A stretch of DNA of 64,000 nucleotides from Smittia aterrima (taxonomy: Eukaryota > Arthropoda > Insecta > Diptera > Chironomidae): positions 19,220,854 to 19,284,853 of the forward strand of contig CP093830.1 in NCBI GenBank assembly GCA_033063855.1, written 5' to 3'. The position numbers were made by a program, and so were the translations under genes. The notes below the pieces were generated by a model that ran no database searches, had not been told where the DNA came from, and saw nothing but the letters and a program-made list of their open reading frames with translations. Shown one piece after another: positions 36,358 through 49,700 of the stretch; positions within the stretch are counted from its first letter, which is position 1; every line of letters begins with the position of its first letter.

Positions 36358-37720
36358 GTGGAGAACTTTATTGACTCTACATCCGTCACATTTCTAATTT
36401 GCTTTAGACTCGTAAGAATTATATTCGTAAGACATTTGCATTTGACAGAGAGAGAACGGGGTTTGTGTTTAACCAAATTTAAGTTTTTGTACAAGTTAAG
36501 CTCTTTTGAACAAATAAAAGTTTGCTAAAAAATTAATCGAATTCGCTTTGGGAGCTTCAATTCCAGTCGACGGCAACCTTCGTTGTTTTCACTTTCTTCG
36601 CAATGTCTCAGAGCGATTGCCATATTTGAACAGAATTCCTTAAAAGGAAACATTTCGACGCAAACCATTTTCGGTTGTAAATGGAGGTCAGTGTAAGTTT
36701 ATGTGAAGCTTGACAGTTGAAGTCGAGCAACACAATTGATCGCAAGCCGTTGAAGACATTGATTCGGCCAATCGCGATTCGTTTGCTTTCCGAAAAAATT
36801 TCTTTGCATTCAAAAAACGATTTTCAAGTGAGAAAATACCGACTCGCGAGTTTAGTCAGTGCTCGTCGGAAAATCACGAAGTGAGGATCAAACTGAGGAG
36901 AAACTTCTTCTCTATTTTTATTTCCAAGCAATATTTTGTATATTTTCGTGAGAATAAACATAAGAACAAATGTAATATTGTGCAACTCGTCTAATCGATA
37001 ATTAATCACATAAAAGAGTTTAAATTAATTTGCGTCTTGAAGTGGAAAAATAAAATTTTGCATGAAACTGCGATTTGGAAAATATCTCTCGTGTGTTCTC
37101 TTCAGCTGAATGAAAGAAAAAACTTCATAATGATATATTTAGATCGCGGGAATCTATGTGTAACAAAGTATTTTTATCCACCCAACTTTCGATTATTAAT
37201 AGAATCTCGTTTTCCTTTCTCACCTTTACACAAAGTGTTCTTGAATTAAAATTTAATAAATTTTAAATTCAAAATTTAATTTTAAAAGTGAATCGCGAAA
37301 ATTTGATTAAATATTTAGTTAACTCTCCCGGCTCTCAAGTCTCATTGCTGTGTCGGAAAATTCATGAAATGTTTACTTAAACATTTTCTTTCGTGACTTA
37401 AACAAATCGCTTTTCCTCCAATTTCTTCTCGAGCTGAGAACATCGTGAAACACTTTAGCGCAACTCATAACAAACCGCGATAGATTTGAATATAATTGTC
37501 AACATAAAACATCGAAACATTAGAAAAGAACGTTTCAGCTTAAAACTTGAATGTGTCTTCTCCTCTCGCGAGGCTCTCAGGGCGCGCGAGAAAATAAAAT
37601 TTAAAATCCAAATACAAATATGGTCAAAATAAAATTTAAGTGTGTTATTATCTTCTTTCACGTTTTAGACTGTTCGCGAGAGAATTTGAGGAGTGAAAGA
37701 GAGAATCAAAGTCCAGCAAG
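36358..37720. other. Intergenic region between Skeletor and filamin
   Basis: Skeletor 3' UTR with AATAAA at 36513-36518, then the filamin promoter and 5' UTR. Around 37240-37290 is a low-complexity AATTTTAAATT-type foldback. Nothing else supported. Confidence 0.55.
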
Positions 37721-40700
37721 ATGCAGCAACCACACCAGCCAAGCTTGGGCGAATTTCTCAGCAGTAATAATCCGAACCCGCCTCGCGTAAGTGCTAATCG
37801 AGTTAACTTAGCTCCAAGAAGAAATATTAATTCTTTGAATTGGTTTCGCATTGCAACTGCTTTGGAGTTGAATTTAAGCTGCGGTGATTCAAAAACAAAT
37901 TTGTTTAAAGTGTTCGAACGTGCCTTGAAGTCATCAAATTCTCTTTGGTTTGTTTTCAATTGAAATTACGCTCACTTGTTTTAGATGAACGAAGAAACAA
38001 ACATGAGCATGACATCAGAGCAATTTGTTTGTTAAATTATTTTGATTATCGCAAAAGAAATTCCGCGACAAAAAATGATTTGAGTGACCGCAGCGGTTGA
38101 TATCAAAATTTAGAATCGTGTGCAAAATTATTTGCAACAACAATTCGAAGAACCTGTTTGTGAATTGTGTTTGAGTCAACGAAAGCGAAGAATATTTGAA
38201 GCTTCTGTCTTTTGAATGTATGAACTCCATTGTGTCGAATTTTTTTCTTCGAAAACAAAAAGTATTTAAACAGAAAAGCGCAGTCAAGTCGAAGAAAAGA
38301 AATACTCGCGTAATCTCGTAATGGGCCACCGATAATCGAACGAAAACTTTATTTTCTTACTTTTTTCGACGCGTCGTCATAAAAATCACTTCAATATCTT
38401 TTAGTTGTAGTGGTCGAGACCGGTGAGATTCTCAAACGTTTATTAAAATTAAAAGTGAAACTGGTTTGGATTGAATTTAGCTGCAAGAAGTCGCAAAGCA
38501 TTGTTTGCAGTCGACACAGCTACAGACAGAGAAGATTAAATTCCTCTCATGATTCTTCTTAGAAATCTCTTTTGACTTATGCATCGCGATCGTGCTCAAG
38601 GTATGAATCTATCGGTGATGATGTCATCTTAAAATATTTGCATGACATCACAGTAAACAACTTTCAACATTGCGGTCAATACGTGCTCTGCTCGTTTCAG
38701 TTCATGTCCGATAATTTTGAAGTATTCAGTCATCAATCTAAAGAAAGAAACGTTTCGTCAAATCAATTAAAAGTTGTCGCGACTCATCAAATTCATCATT
38801 TGTTTGCGCATCATGAGAAATCGATTTCTCGGGAACGAGAGTGAGTTGTGCTCAAGCACAAGTCATGAAATGTTTTTATATTTGGGAAGTGCTTAACTCT
38901 TTTCCGTTCTCTGACGAATTTCCAAATAACTTCAACGGCTTCCAACTGGTTTGTCATTCGTCTCAACCTTAATCAGACTCAATGGATTCATACTTCAAAG
39001 CAGACGACGACGAAGCTCTTTTTCTTTGTAGTTGTTTAATGATATCTCTCCAATAAAATTTAGGATTATAGAGAACCTCCAGAAGAAGAAGAAATGATTG
39101 AAGCTGAACGTGATTTGGCTGAAGGTAAATTAGCACTTTAATGCATGACAATCGTGACTAATTGATGACTTTAAAGATGCCGAGTGGAAGAGAATTCAGC
39201 AAAACACTTTCACACGTTGGGCGAATGAGCATTTGAAGATCATCGACAAGAATCTCGTGAGCTTGGAAACTGACTTGTCAGACGGCTTGGCGCTGATTGC
39301 TCTCATTGAAGTTCTTTCCCAAAAGAAAATGAACAAGCACAACATCCGTCCAATCTTCCGTTCTCAGAAGTTGGAGAATATTTCTGTTGCCATGAAGTTC
39401 CTGGAACGTGAAGGAATTAAAATCATTAACATCGACTCGACGGATATCGTCGACTGCAAGTTGAAACTCATTCTGGGTCTCATCTGGCTTTTGATTCTTC
39501 ATTATTCCATTTCAATGCCAATGTGGGATACCGAGGGTGATTCTCCTAATGACAAACAGACGCCTAAGCAGAGATTGCTTAACTGGGTTAAGAATCGCGT
39601 CCCGGAATTGCCGCTCAGAAACTTCACCACAGGTGACCTTCAAAATCTTCTTTATCAACAGGTTTTCTTGATTAATAATTTTATATTTTTAGATTGGAAT
39701 GACGGAAAGGCAATCGGTGCCCTCGTTGATAACGTTGCTCCTGGTTTGTGCCCTGACTGGGCCACCTGGGATCCTAAAGATGCCTTGCAAAACGCAACAG
39801 AGGCCATGGGCCTTGCAGATGATTGGCTCGGCGTTCGCCAGTTGATCAAACCTGACGAAATGACGAATCCAAACATCGATGAACAATCGATGATGACTTA
39901 CTTGTCGCAATATCCAGCAGCTAAGCTTAAGCAAGGTGCTCCAATTAGACCACGCACCAATCCCAACAGGTGAGTTCAAACCATCTCAATCATCTCGACA
40001 ATCAATCCTTTCAACCTCTTCTGTGTTTCTCTTATTTTACAATCTCTGTTTCCTTATTCATTATCAGTACTCCTCCGCCTCGGTAAGTGGATCAAGACGC
40101 CTCGATCATTTCTTCCGCTCGATTTAATCCCCAAACCATAATTCACGAAATGCGCTTCACTAATCGAACTAGATAGAATCTTTCGAAAATGTTCTTTTAA
40201 TCAAATTAATGTCGATAACAGTCCAATCCTCAAATCTAATCATTTCGAATGTGATTTTGTTGTTTTATGTTTTCACAAATTAACTCAAATCTAATGAGAA
40301 TTTAAAAATAGAAATTTTAATTGAACGATTGTTTTACAGAGTTCGTTGCTACGGTCCAGGTGTTGAACCTACTGGCCCAATCGTTGGCGCTCCAGCTAAT
40401 TTCACTGTTGAGACTTTCTCAGCTGGAAAAGGAAATGTTGATGTGACTGTTCTCAACCCGAAGGGACTTCCCGAGCAAGTCGATTGCCGTTTCAACAACG
40501 ACAAGGCTTTGACTTACTCATGCTCGTACATCCCGAAAGTTCCCGGACCACACAAAGTCATTGTTAAGTTTGGAGGACGCGACGTTCCCAAGTCTCCATT
40601 CAGCGTCAATGTTCAACAAGAAGAAGCAGCTGGAGATGCTTCGAAAGTCAGTGCTTTCGGTCCAGGATTGCAGCCAGAAGGTGTCAGAGTTAAAGTTCCA

Positions 40701-43700
40701 ACTTACTTTGACATTCAAACTAAGGATGCTGGCAAAGGTGTTCCTGAAGTTATTATTTTGGATCCACAAGGTCATAAGACATCAGTCGCCGCTAAGGTTC
40801 GTCAAATCGAAGAAAACGTTTGGCGTTGCGAGTACACAGCAACCGCTGCTGGTTTGCATTCGATTAATGTCTTCTACGCCGGCAAACAAATCCCCAACTC
40901 ACCTTATGGAGTTAGAATCTCACCATCTTCGGATCCCAAGAAAGTCAGAGCTTTCGGACGTGGATTACAGCCAACTGGCGTTCGCGTTGGAGATCTCGCT
41001 GATTTTAGAATTTCAACTGAAGGAGCTGGAGATGGAGTTCCACAAGTCACGGTTCTTGGCCCAGGAGGTCAGAATCCCAAGTTTGAATTGAAATCCATCA
41101 ACAACAGCACATTCGATGGAGTTTACAAGCCAACAAAGGAAGGTCGCTATCGAGTTATGATTACATTCGGTGGACAAGAAATTCCAAAGTCTCCTTTCGA
41201 TGTCAATGTTGGTCCTTACAAGGAATCATCGATTGTCGCTTTTGGTCCAGGTTTGAGCAGTGGAATCGTCAGCAGCCCAGCTTGCTTCGTCGTTGAAACA
41301 AACGGAGAAACTGGTGCCTTAGGTTTCTCAGTCGCTGGACCATCTCAAGCTAAGATCGAATGTCTTGACAACGGAGACGGCTCTGCCTTGGTCAAATATT
41401 ATCCAACAATGCCAGGAGAGTACGCAGTTCACATCTTGTGCGATGAAGAAGATATCCCGAAGTCTCCTTACATGGCGCAAATCATCGTTCAACCTCAAGA
41501 CATTTATCCAGAGAAAGTCAAAGTATACGGCAAAGGAATTGAGCCAAACGGCGTTGAAGTCGGAAAGAAAACTGAATTCTTTATTGATCATAAAGCTGCT
41601 GGAGTTGCTCCATTGGAAGTTAAAGTTAACGACACTCTTGGTCGTTCAGTTCCCGTTCAAGTCGTTGACAAAGGAAACGGCGTTAAACAAGTTTACTACG
41701 CTCCAGTCAACTCAAAGCCACACACAGTTGAAGTCAATTATGGAGGCGTCGCTGTTCCAAACTCGCCTTATCGCGTCTACGTTACTGCTCCATTGGATCC
41801 AACAAAGGTTCAAGTCTTTGGACCATGGGTTGATAACTCAGATGTCAAACCTAATTCACCAACTCACTTCATCGTTGATGCATCGTAAGTTAATTAAATA
41901 TTTTTTTGTTTCTTAAAAATTCTTAACTTTTCCTTCAATTCCAGTGAGGCTGGCTTAGGTGACTTACAAGTCAACGTAACTAACGATGCCACAAAGCAAT
42001 TGGTTCCAATTAACTTGATTGACAACGAAGACAACACTTACACAGTTGAACTTACTCCAGATGCTCCCGGAACCTTCACAACTAATTTGACTTATGGTGG
42101 ACTCAAAGTTCCGTTCAACAAGAAAACTGTCATCAGCCCTTCAGTTGATGTCTCAAAGGTTCAAGTTGAAGGATTGTCTCAGAGTAAGTGAAAGTTTAGA
42201 TTTAAGGAAAATTAGATCAACGGGATGCTTGAAACATAATAATTCAAACGCCTTGGTCTGATCATCGATTAACCTTCATTGAAACATTTGTTAGAATCAT
42301 TTTTCGCTCGTGGCTCTTAAAACTTCCAAAACACAGACCAAGGAGTTTCTAAGCAAATTCTTTTACGCCTGAGCGCTTCTAACTTGTTTAATCTTAATTG
42401 AGCATTCAATGGTGGTGGGAAAGAGTCGATTCACTCACGTTCACATCATCATCTGCGAGTCCAAACGCTTTTTCGGTTCTTATTTTGCCAAAACAAAAAG
42501 AAATTCATGAAAGCATCATTTTTCCAAATCAATTCATCAATCAGCGGCTCCAGTGAATTCCCTTCAGCAATTTAACATCAAATTACTCTCGAAAGACGTT
42601 AAAGCAGCGGACTTGTCGGTTCTCATAACAAGTCCCTCAGGTAATCGACTTAAAGCTCACATCGTAAATACCGACGATGGATTTCAAGTGAATTTCACGC
42701 CCACGCAAGTTGGAGAATATTTGTTGTTCGTCACATTCTGCGGAACTCCCTTACTCACAGAGCCGTATCTGTTGAAATGCCTTAAAGAAAGCGACCCGAG
42801 TCGAGTGTTTGCGACAGGTCCTGGTCTCCATTCCGGGATTGTCAATGAACCTGCCGAGTTTGTTATTGACACTCGACACAGTGGGCATGGAAATCTCGGA
42901 GTGACAGTTGAAGGTCCCTGTGAATGTCATTTGAACTGTCGAGATAATGGAGATGGAACTTGTAACATTGCGTATTGGCCAACTGAGTGCGGCAGCGATT
43001 ATACCGTAAATATCACATTTAACAATCATCACATACCCGGCTCGCCATTTAATAACGTCACAATCTTTCCAACGCCGGATCTCGAACGCGTTAAAGTGTC
43101 TGGGGCAGGAATCGACTTTCATGGTAAATCCGGCGAAGCTTTTGTGTGTTCAAGAAGACTTTGAGCATGTCAACTAACAATCTGCCGGTAACAACAATCA
43201 AAGATGTTCGCTTTCGTTTTGAGTTTTATTTTTTCTTTTCGTCCTTTGTGTTGACTTCAAGTTTAACTGCGTTGCTTTCTTCCTGACATTCGCTGACTAA
43301 TCGTTTAATAACTTCCCGTTTCATTGAATTTTATTGTTAGCTTTTGTCAAGATTTCTAAGCGGAACTCTTTTGACTTCCATGACTCACTCTCGCTCTCTT
43401 TTTAGGCGTTGTTATGAACAGCGAAACAAACTTCCAAGTCGACATGAGCAAACTTGGTCAAAGAATCGACACGAACAAACTTTCATGTCACATCACTGAT
43501 CCAAAAGGAAAGAATGTCCCAAGCAAGATTGTCGCTCAAAACAATGAAGTCTTCAAGATCCTTTACACTCCGTTTGAAGCTGGCAGATACACAATTGAAT
43601 TGTGTTACGACAACATGCCAGTTCCTGGATCTCCCTTCACAATTGTCGCGAAGAGTGGATGTGATCCAACTCGCGTTAAAGCTTACGGTCCTGGATTGCA

Positions 43701-46700
43701 AGGAGGTTTGAAGAATCAAAAAGCCAAGTTTAGTGTTTCAACTCGCGAAGCTGGAATCGGTGGATTGTCATTTGCCATTGAAGGTCCATCAGAAGCAAAG
43801 ATGTCTTGCGTTGATAACCGCGATGGATCATGCGACGTCGAATTCTTGCCAACTGAGCCAGGAGAGTATGATATCTCAATCAGATTCGCTGATAAGCACA
43901 TCCCTGGATCACCTTTCAAAGTTAAGATTGACGGAGCTCCACAACAATTCCCAGTTGGAGATTATCGTAGCGTGAAACTTTATGGACCAGCAGTTGAGAC
44001 ATTGCAAGTCTACGAAGGAATTCCAGCGAGTTTCTACTTGAACGTTGCTGATGCTGGCGCTGGATTGATTGGAGTTGAAATGGTTTCATCTGAAGGTGGA
44101 GCTGTTGAGAACTACGAAGTTGAGGAACGTGGCGATGGAAACTATTTGGTGACATTCATTCCACCAAAGCAAAACACAACCATCGCAGCTAAAATCACTT
44201 TCGCTAAGAACAATGTCCCTGGATCGCCATTCACAATGAGAGTTCTTCCACCAGTTGCATTCAAGAGCGGCAATCTTACAATGTCTGGTGACATTTCAAA
44301 GAAAAGTCTTCCAGCTTCTGTCCCAGCAAGATTCGAGATTGACACGAAGTCAGCAGGAATGGGCGAAATCAATTGCGCCGTCAACACTCCAACTGGACGT
44401 CCAATGCAACCAAAAATCGAACGAACGGCTGATGGAAAATATTTCATTTCCTTCGTTCCTGAGGAATTGGGAGCTTATAAGTGAGAATTACTTTGAAGAA
44501 GTTTGATGAAGGAAATTTACAAATTTCTTTAATTTCTAGCGTCAGCATTCGTTATGCAGGCAAAGAGATTGAAGGATCTCCATTCATGATGTCAGCTGCA
44601 CCATCAGGTGATGCCAACAAATGTAAATTTGTTAACAACGCAGCTGAGAAAGTTATTTTCGGCAAGAAAAATCGTCTGACAGTCGATGCTCGTGAAGCTG
44701 GAGATGGCAACGTGACTTGCAGTATCAAATCGCAAAATGGAAAGTAAGTTCGATCATTTCTTTAATCTCAAAAGTTTCCATTGCTAACCAAAACATTTCT
44801 CTTAGATTCATCGAAACAGAAATCGTTGAGAAAGACGGATTCTTCGATATTTTCTATCTTCTTCAAGAACCAGGAACTTATGACGTCGATGTCAAGTTCG
44901 GCGGCAAGCAAGTGCCCACCGGTTTAATGCGAATGACGGTAAAATAATTTATTTCTCATGGTGACGGTTTTATGTCTCTCTACACACTCGGTCCCACGGT
45001 TCTCATCCAATCACTTGTCAATAACAATTTGTACTTAATTCTGTTCGGGTTTGGAAAATATTTATGAAAATATTGTTTTAAATTTGTTTGCTATGTCAAA
45101 CGAAAAGTTAAAATTTTACTCGATGAATGGACAAAGTCTCAAGCAAATATAAAATGTTTTATTTCAGCAATACAAAAAATTCAAAACTTATTTCAACTGC
45201 ATGTTGTTGTTGTGATCGCTTTTGAATTATCTAACATTTTATATTTTGTTGTGGCTTAATGCGCTTAACACTCGAAACCGTCTCATGCTTATCGCTCGCT
45301 GTCCATTTGTTTGAGTTATTTCGAGATTCATTTTCAGAGAGAAAAGAAAATTTTGTTTTCACATAAATCTGAAAGCTCTTAAAGCGAGGAAAGCTCTTGA
45401 GTCGGGAAATTTAGATTCTCATTTTACTTTCTAGCGCCATCTGATTATCGGCAGCTTACGATCGTTGATTTTCCATTTTCTTAGCTTTTCTCATGTTCAA
45501 AGATCTCGGAAAGATCATTAGTGTACAAATTTACCTCGAACGAAGCAGTTGGTGGTTTAATTAGGGAACAAATTTATTTAGGAAGTGTAAGTTTCCGATA
45601 ATTAAAGTGAGATGAAAATTTTAATTTAAATTCATTTTTGCTTGATCTGCGATGTGTGAATAAATCCAAACTCTTTGAGATGATTTTAATTTCTTCTAAA
45701 GAAACGAAATCATTCGACTTGAAACTTGATAAAGGACTTCGCATGAAAAGAAAGAGAAACCCGAGCGGAAAATGATTCAATGGAACATTAATAGCTCGCG
45801 ATGAAAGCAGTTTAATGTTCCGATGAATAATTGTTGATGAAAGACGAGAATGTTAAGAGCTTTGAATGAAATTTGTCGTCGCGATGTTTATTTTGATCTC
45901 TCTGGATTAAAGAAAGTGACTTTGAATATTGAATTAATGAAGCAATTAAATTATCTAAGTGGTCTTGCGTATAGATCAGCGCGAGATTCTTTTAATGTTG
46001 CATGAAGATTTTCGCGAAAAATCTGCAGAAAAAAAAGAACATCTAAGACGTTGATAAAATTAATAATTCTATTTATATCGCTATGAAGTTTATAAAAAAA
46101 TCTTAAGCGAAACATCTGCGAGTCTTCTTACTTATCGGAACATGAATTTTACTGCATTATCACGCGAACCACAATTGTTTACCCGAAAATTCTTAATTCG
46201 TTTGTTTTTCAACTTTCCACGCGTAAAATATTTATTTTGGAAACAACAGAAATCGCAATAAACGAAAGAGATGAAGGCGAATCAAAATTATTGTTGGAGC
46301 GACACCAACAATCTTTGTCCTTTGCAACATTACAACTGCGATTCGCTTTAATTACTCAAAAATTTAATTTTCATGGCGTATCAATCAATTAAGCGAAGAA
46401 GAGTAAAAGATAATTTTCCTTTGAAATTTTTTAAAAGCTTTTGGAAGTTGTTAATCTTTCGATGACAAATTTTTTTAATCTGATAGAGCGAAATTCAGTT
46501 TTATTTATTATTATGACAGCTACGAAGGGCAAACGATGTAATCACGTCGTGGAAATATCAAAAGGAGAAAAAAATATTTTTACAGCGACATAACTTTTAA
46601 AGTTAATAAAAAAGTTATTTTTAAAATCAAATTTCTTTCGAGATAGTTCAAAGATCCTCCTCCTTGTTGTTATCTCATAAGCTTCTCTAACACTTTACGT

Positions 46701-49700
46701 TGATTTGATTTGTTTGTGACGCTTTAACTAATTCACAATCGCTTTATTTTTCTTTTTTAAACTAACAACATCACGCTCTAGGCCGTCGAGAGTGAAGTAA
46801 TCGCTGAAAGAAATCAGGAAGTCAAAAGCTCGAAGAGCTCAGCAGAGACAATAAGTCAACAGAGAGTCCATCATCGCGAAGAAGTCATCGAAACTGTCAA
46901 GGAAACTCATCACATTCAATCCTCACTCGATCAATTTTTGGTGAGATTTAAATAGTGCGAGTGAGGTTCACTCTTGCTAATCAAACTTTTTAGGCAACCG
47001 AGAGAGAATCTTCCAACAACTACATTAAATCAAACGGAAATAGCAACGGCCATCATCATCATCATCTCAACGGTCGCGAGTCAAAGGAGCAAATCACATA
47101 CCAATCAGTCAGCTCTTCAGTTCGTGAAGAACGTTTAGAAGAGTTCCGCTCGGTCGTCCTTAACAAAATAGTCGTATCGAATTCCGTTGGAGCAGTCGCG
47201 AGTAGTTTAGAAGGTAAGAAGATTTGATTTATGTTTCGTGGCATGAGAAGAAAATATTTTCAAACTGCTTTGAAGAGTGATTTAGAGAAAACAAAGTTTC
47301 ATGTTTAACAAGATTCGAGAACTTTGTTGACATTCGAATAATCTACCCCACACCCTCTCAAGTCACTGACTGCAAACTTAACTCACTAAATTTACGACGC
47401 TCTTAATTACTTTTCGCAAATTTATTAAAACAGAAAATTCCTGCTAACTCCTAAGATAACAAATTCACATTGAACGATGTTGAAAAAATATTTTTCTCCT
47501 CGTACATTAAACTCTCGTTCGGGCAGAGTCGATGCTAAATCACTTCTTCAATCATTAACTTGCTTCAAGGCCGAATCTTCTCGATGCGAAAGTCAATCGA
47601 AAGGCAAACGCTTCGAGGATCTAAGAATTAGCGACATTTTTTCTTCAAAGTTAGTGAGCGAAACTTTGCTGAAAATCGCTCGTGAATAAAAAGCAATGTA
47701 GTTATGGTTGATACACCTGTCGCTTCGGCTTCCCTCTTTGAACGTTCAGATTCTAAAATTAAATGTTTGAATTCAATGGAGCAAAAATACAGAGAGACAA
47801 GCTAATTAAAATCAAGTGGCAAGACACCGTCGTTGTATGGACGGTCGTTTATGCTCGAAGACTCGTCGATAACGAGGTGACTAACGCAGCAAGTTCTCAG
47901 TCGCTTCAATGACTTTTTTCCCAACAAAGTTTCAAGCGCAACAATCATGCTTGAGTTGCTCTCCAGTCCACCAAACGATGGCGACCGTGACAAATGCCAA
48001 GCAGGCGTTCAAAGCTCGTACATGAAGACTTGAAATATTTATTAAAGTTTTATATAATTTCACTCGCTATCGCTGGAGGCCGTTGATTATTTTTAGAACT
48101 CTCCAGAGATTTTTCATTTAAAAATATTCCGCAAACAAACACCACACGGAACATAAGTTTAGATCGGCGGATTAATATTTCCCACCAGCGAGTCGATGAC
48201 AACTCCAACTTGACGTCATCGTGGCAAGATTTATATAACAAGACTGCCGAGACTCCATTAAAAATCAAGAGAAGTTAAGTGAAAAATGAACTCGAGGAGT
48301 TCGCGCGACATGGAATTTTCATTTTAAAATGTCTCGCGTGTATGGGATCATCAAATCTCGCGAAAAAATGTCGTTCGATATAAAGCTAAACAGACGTTCA
48401 GCTTCAAGGAATGTGACATCTTGAATGCGATTTAATTAAAAACTTTCGCAGCTGAGTTCAAATGTTCAATTTCTCTCTCAAGTTCGACTCCATAATTTTG
48501 TCTTGAACTTACCCTTGACAGTCCCTAATCGTTCTCTGACACGAGCAGCTTTAAATTTTCATCTCATCGACCCTGACATCGTCAGAAGTGTTCGCATCGT
48601 CAGAAAAATTTCCAGAGACCCGTCACCGTGGATTTGTAAAGCGATCATAACTCATTCGAGTTCATCACAACATATATTTATAAAACCGCGCATTTTCCTG
48701 TTCGTTGGTGCCAGATAAATCATTAATTTTTGGGATCTAATAAATAAAATTGAAGCTCTCTCCCTCCAACTTCATCGCCACGATTCGTTGATGAAAAAGA
48801 AACATTTCACATGAATTTATGAAAACACAAGTCGATGTGTTGAAGTGAAGTCTTAATGACTTTTTTTTTTCTTAAGGAAACTTGATCGAAGCATTGTCTT
48901 GTCTCTGAAGAATTTCCCGAAAGAGAGAGAACTGAAAACTCAATCATCGGAATGTCGGGGAAAATCTTCCTAAACTTCAAATGTGTTTACACATGTCTTT
49001 TCGTCTTTTAATGACTCTCGCGAAGAAAAATATTTCTTTTCCCATACAAAGATTGTTATGTGGTGGTGAGTCGCGAATATTTTTTCTCCGCATAAATTAG
49101 TTTTCACGATCGTCGTCGTCTCTCGTCAATCGTTTCTCCAAACCGATGGAAAACTGCTAAAGCAATAACTTGTCGGGAGGGAAACGGATAACTTTTAATG
49201 TGAATTTGGATTTTCTTTCATCGACATCATCATCGTTCGGGCGGTGTCATTCCGAAATCTCTCGCGGGATTGAGCAGTTCGTTGTGGACCTTCAGTGTCG
49301 GCCGCGATGCGCAAAAATTTCATCCACTCGTGATTTAATATTAGACAAATTTATGTTAGTTTCGTTATTAATTTGTGCGGAATAATTTACAAGTGGTAGC
49401 ATTAATCAAGGTTTGATCGAAGAAATAGTGAAATATTTTCTTTCTGTGGAAGCTCGTAACCAAGTTCTCTAAGGCTTAAGTTATTTAGTTTAACTGCTGG
49501 ATAATATTATGGTTTGGCACGATCCCGACGACGAGGAGTTTGTTGAGGAAATTGAAGCGACTTGGGAAGAGTACAGTCAGTTCACAAAGGAAAGCTTTCG
49601 TTCTATATCATTTTCCGAGTTTGATCAGTTGGAAACAGCAAGCGTTTACTCAATCGAGCAATATGTTCCGCCTGCTTCCGCTGTTCAAGACTTTGTTCCT

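Noticed and set aside
37242..37290. AATTTTAAATT-type foldback
   Set aside because: Low-complexity AT sequence can pair with itself by chance; arms are imperfect.
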